Shown in pieces: positions 14,968 through 15,937 of a DNA stretch of 15,937 nucleotides; positions within the stretch are counted from its first letter, which is position 1; the number at the start of each line of letters is the position of its first letter. Source of the DNA: Chrysochromulina parva. Lineage: Eukaryota; Haptophyta; Prymnesiales; Chrysochromulinaceae. The stretch spans positions 1 to 15,937 of the forward strand of contig PJAB01001254.1 of assembly GCA_002887195.1 (NCBI GenBank), read 5' to 3'. The position numbers and the translations under genes are program-made. Under the pieces are notes generated by a model that was given only the letters and a program-made list of their open reading frames with translations, was not told the DNA's origin and searched no databases.

Positions 14968-15327
14968 CTAGTCACCACCACTTTTTGGCAGTGGCGGTCT
15001 GCGTACGATTGAGCCATCTTTCATGAGCACGCGCCCGTCGGGCAAGAGCCGTGCAGCATTCTCACCCCCGATGGCTTCCGCTTCTTGAACGCTATCGGGC
15101 AGTGCCGTCGCGTCCAAGTAGGCGTTGTAGCTTCCAACAGCAATGAGCAGCGACGTGAGCGTTATCAAGCTCGCATTGGATTTGAACAGGAATGGCAAGC
15201 CCTTGTCGAAAGCTCCTTCCGGCTCCTTGGATCCTGTTGCGAAGCATCTTTGAGCTAATGGTGGGCGCCGCAGTTGCTTCAAGGTTGAACGCGAGAAGGC
15301 ACAGCGAGGAAAGTGTCTGTACGCCAT
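14968..15327 (-). CDS. Small membrane protein, probably mitochondrial
   Basis: 119 aa from ATG 15327; the frame continues three codons further to a TTG, which I reject. The first 30 residues are rich in Arg, Ser and Leu with no acidic residue and end in AQRCFATGS, which resembles a mitochondrial presequence with its cleavage region. A single hydrophobic segment follows at about 51-68 (ASLITLTSLLIAVGSYNAYL). The rest is a short soluble tail with LPDGRVLMKDGSIVRR, a hairpin-like pattern. The size and layout resemble small accessory subunits of inner-membrane complexes, but I recognise no family, so any function is a guess. A plastid transit peptide is a possible alternative. Confidence 0.6.
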   Translation of the reverse strand: MAYRHFPRCAFSRSTLKQLRRPPLAQRCFATGSKEPEGAFDKGLPFLFKSNASLITLTSLLIAVGSYNAYLDATALPDSVQEAEAIGGENAARLLPDGRVLMKDGSIVRRPPLPKSGGD

Positions 15328-15937
15328 TTTCCCCAAACACTTTTGTGCGTGAACATGCGTGAAAGCCCACTACGGCGCGTTCTCCCAAAAACTAAACAAA
15401 GAGTGTTTCGTGAAATAGCGCGATTAGGAGTTGAAATAGGGCTGGTACCATACGTTGTGGAGTTCCCTTGTGCGGCATGGTCGGCGCGGTCCCGCCCCGC
15501 GAGCCGCGTCCCAGAGATACTTATTACTTTGAGCTCATAGAAGATAGATTGAGATCGTCGCCTTCACCGCTTCAGAGTCCAGTCTGTGAGAGTCAGTGTT
15601 CCAGAGCTCGCCGAGAGCGTCCGAGAAGAACCCAGCAAGACCGAAGACGCTTGGGTCCTGGGACTTGGCTATCTTGCTCTTGGCGCCAAGAACCGAGGAC
15701 GTAACGAGGACCGCGCGCCCCCGCGCGACGGCCGACGCGGTTTCACAAGACGGGCGGTCGGGCGCGCGGCGGGGACGATGTACGCCGTATACTGCCTTAA
15801 TATCCCCGGTCTAGCAGCCGCGGTAAACCGGGGCCGTATCCAGTTGGGACACTTTTTCTCTCGTCCTATCGTCTCCTCACACTCTCTCCTCACAGCCTCT
15901 TTCAAGCTCTCCGAGCCCTTGAGCGCGTCGCTGCCGG
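15328..15937. other. Right-edge noncoding region
   Basis: It should include the promoter of the 119-aa gene on its left. The only local structures I can support are a 14-bp palindrome, tcttggcgccaaga, at 15678-15691 and a stem-loop at 15804-15833. The last 80 bases are pyrimidine-rich (tctctcgtcc, then ctctctcctcac), as in a 5' UTR or a polypyrimidine tract, suggesting a plus-strand gene beginning just beyond the window. Confidence 0.4.
15804..15833 (+). other. Stem-loop resembling the SSU rRNA 530 loop (helix 18)
   Basis: ccccggt (15804-15810) pairs perfectly with accgggg (15827-15833) around a 16-nt loop containing agcagccgcggtaa, the universally conserved SSU rRNA 530-loop core. The surrounding sequence is not recognisable rRNA. 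It may be a decayed organellar rRNA fragment or a coincidence. Confidence 0.35.

Noticed and set aside
15813..15937. A true SSU rRNA gene running off the right edge
   Set aside because: Only the hairpin matches; sequence just after it lacks the conserved stretch that follows helix 18. It is kept as a finding, not annotated as rRNA.

Overview
This window looks like nuclear DNA from a microscopic alga with a complex (secondary or tertiary) plastid, most likely haptophyte-like. That is inference. The coding regions are GC-rich, full of trinucleotide-type low complexity, and apparently intronless over long stretches. Several proteins belong to eukaryote-only families: ELMO, formin FH2, PUB/PFU, ARM and HEAT repeats. 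One protein carries what looks like a signal peptide plus transit peptide plus thylakoid-transfer leader. Genes lie on both strands in divergent and convergent pairs, without bacterial-type operons or Shine-Dalgarno spacing. I recognise no tRNA gene, complete rRNA gene or CRISPR array.

Layout. 1-628: sparse sequence with three 19-bp repeats and a possible partial exon. 629-3385 (-) and 3559-5379 (+): a head-to-head pair, an ARM-repeat protein with large disordered RGG and Q-rich regions and an ELMO-domain protein, sharing a 173-bp promoter region. 5380-6920: a repeat-rich gap. It holds a small SINE-like insertion (15-bp direct repeats, a tetranucleotide tail, an internal stem-loop). It also holds a clear 483-bp non-autonomous DNA transposon with 16-bp terminal inverted repeats and an 8-bp target-site duplication, and an 85-bp-period tandem duplication. 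6921-7751 (+): a small exported or plastid-lumen-like protein of unknown function. 8340-8891 (-): a short HEAT-repeat protein. 8892-10111: a gap with short tandem repeats. 10112-11329 (-) and 11586-13511 (+): a second head-to-head pair, a PUB-PUB-PFU-like protein (predicted p97/Cdc48 and ubiquitin adaptor) and a compact formin. 14075-14758 (+): a probable thylakoid-lumen protein. 14968-15327 (-): a small, probably mitochondrial, single-pass membrane protein. 15328-15937: noncoding as far as I can see, with a hairpin resembling the SSU rRNA 530 loop.

How the genes relate. ELMO proteins act in ARF/Rac GTPase control and formins nucleate actin, so two cytoskeletal or membrane-traffic regulators lie within about 6 kb, but nothing shows that they are linked functionally. 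The points most worth a second look are the PUB-PUB-PFU architecture, the transposon with its symmetric internal repeats, the small retroposon-like insertion beside it, and the 530-loop-like hairpin near the right edge. Domain calls were made by eye from motifs; no database search was run.
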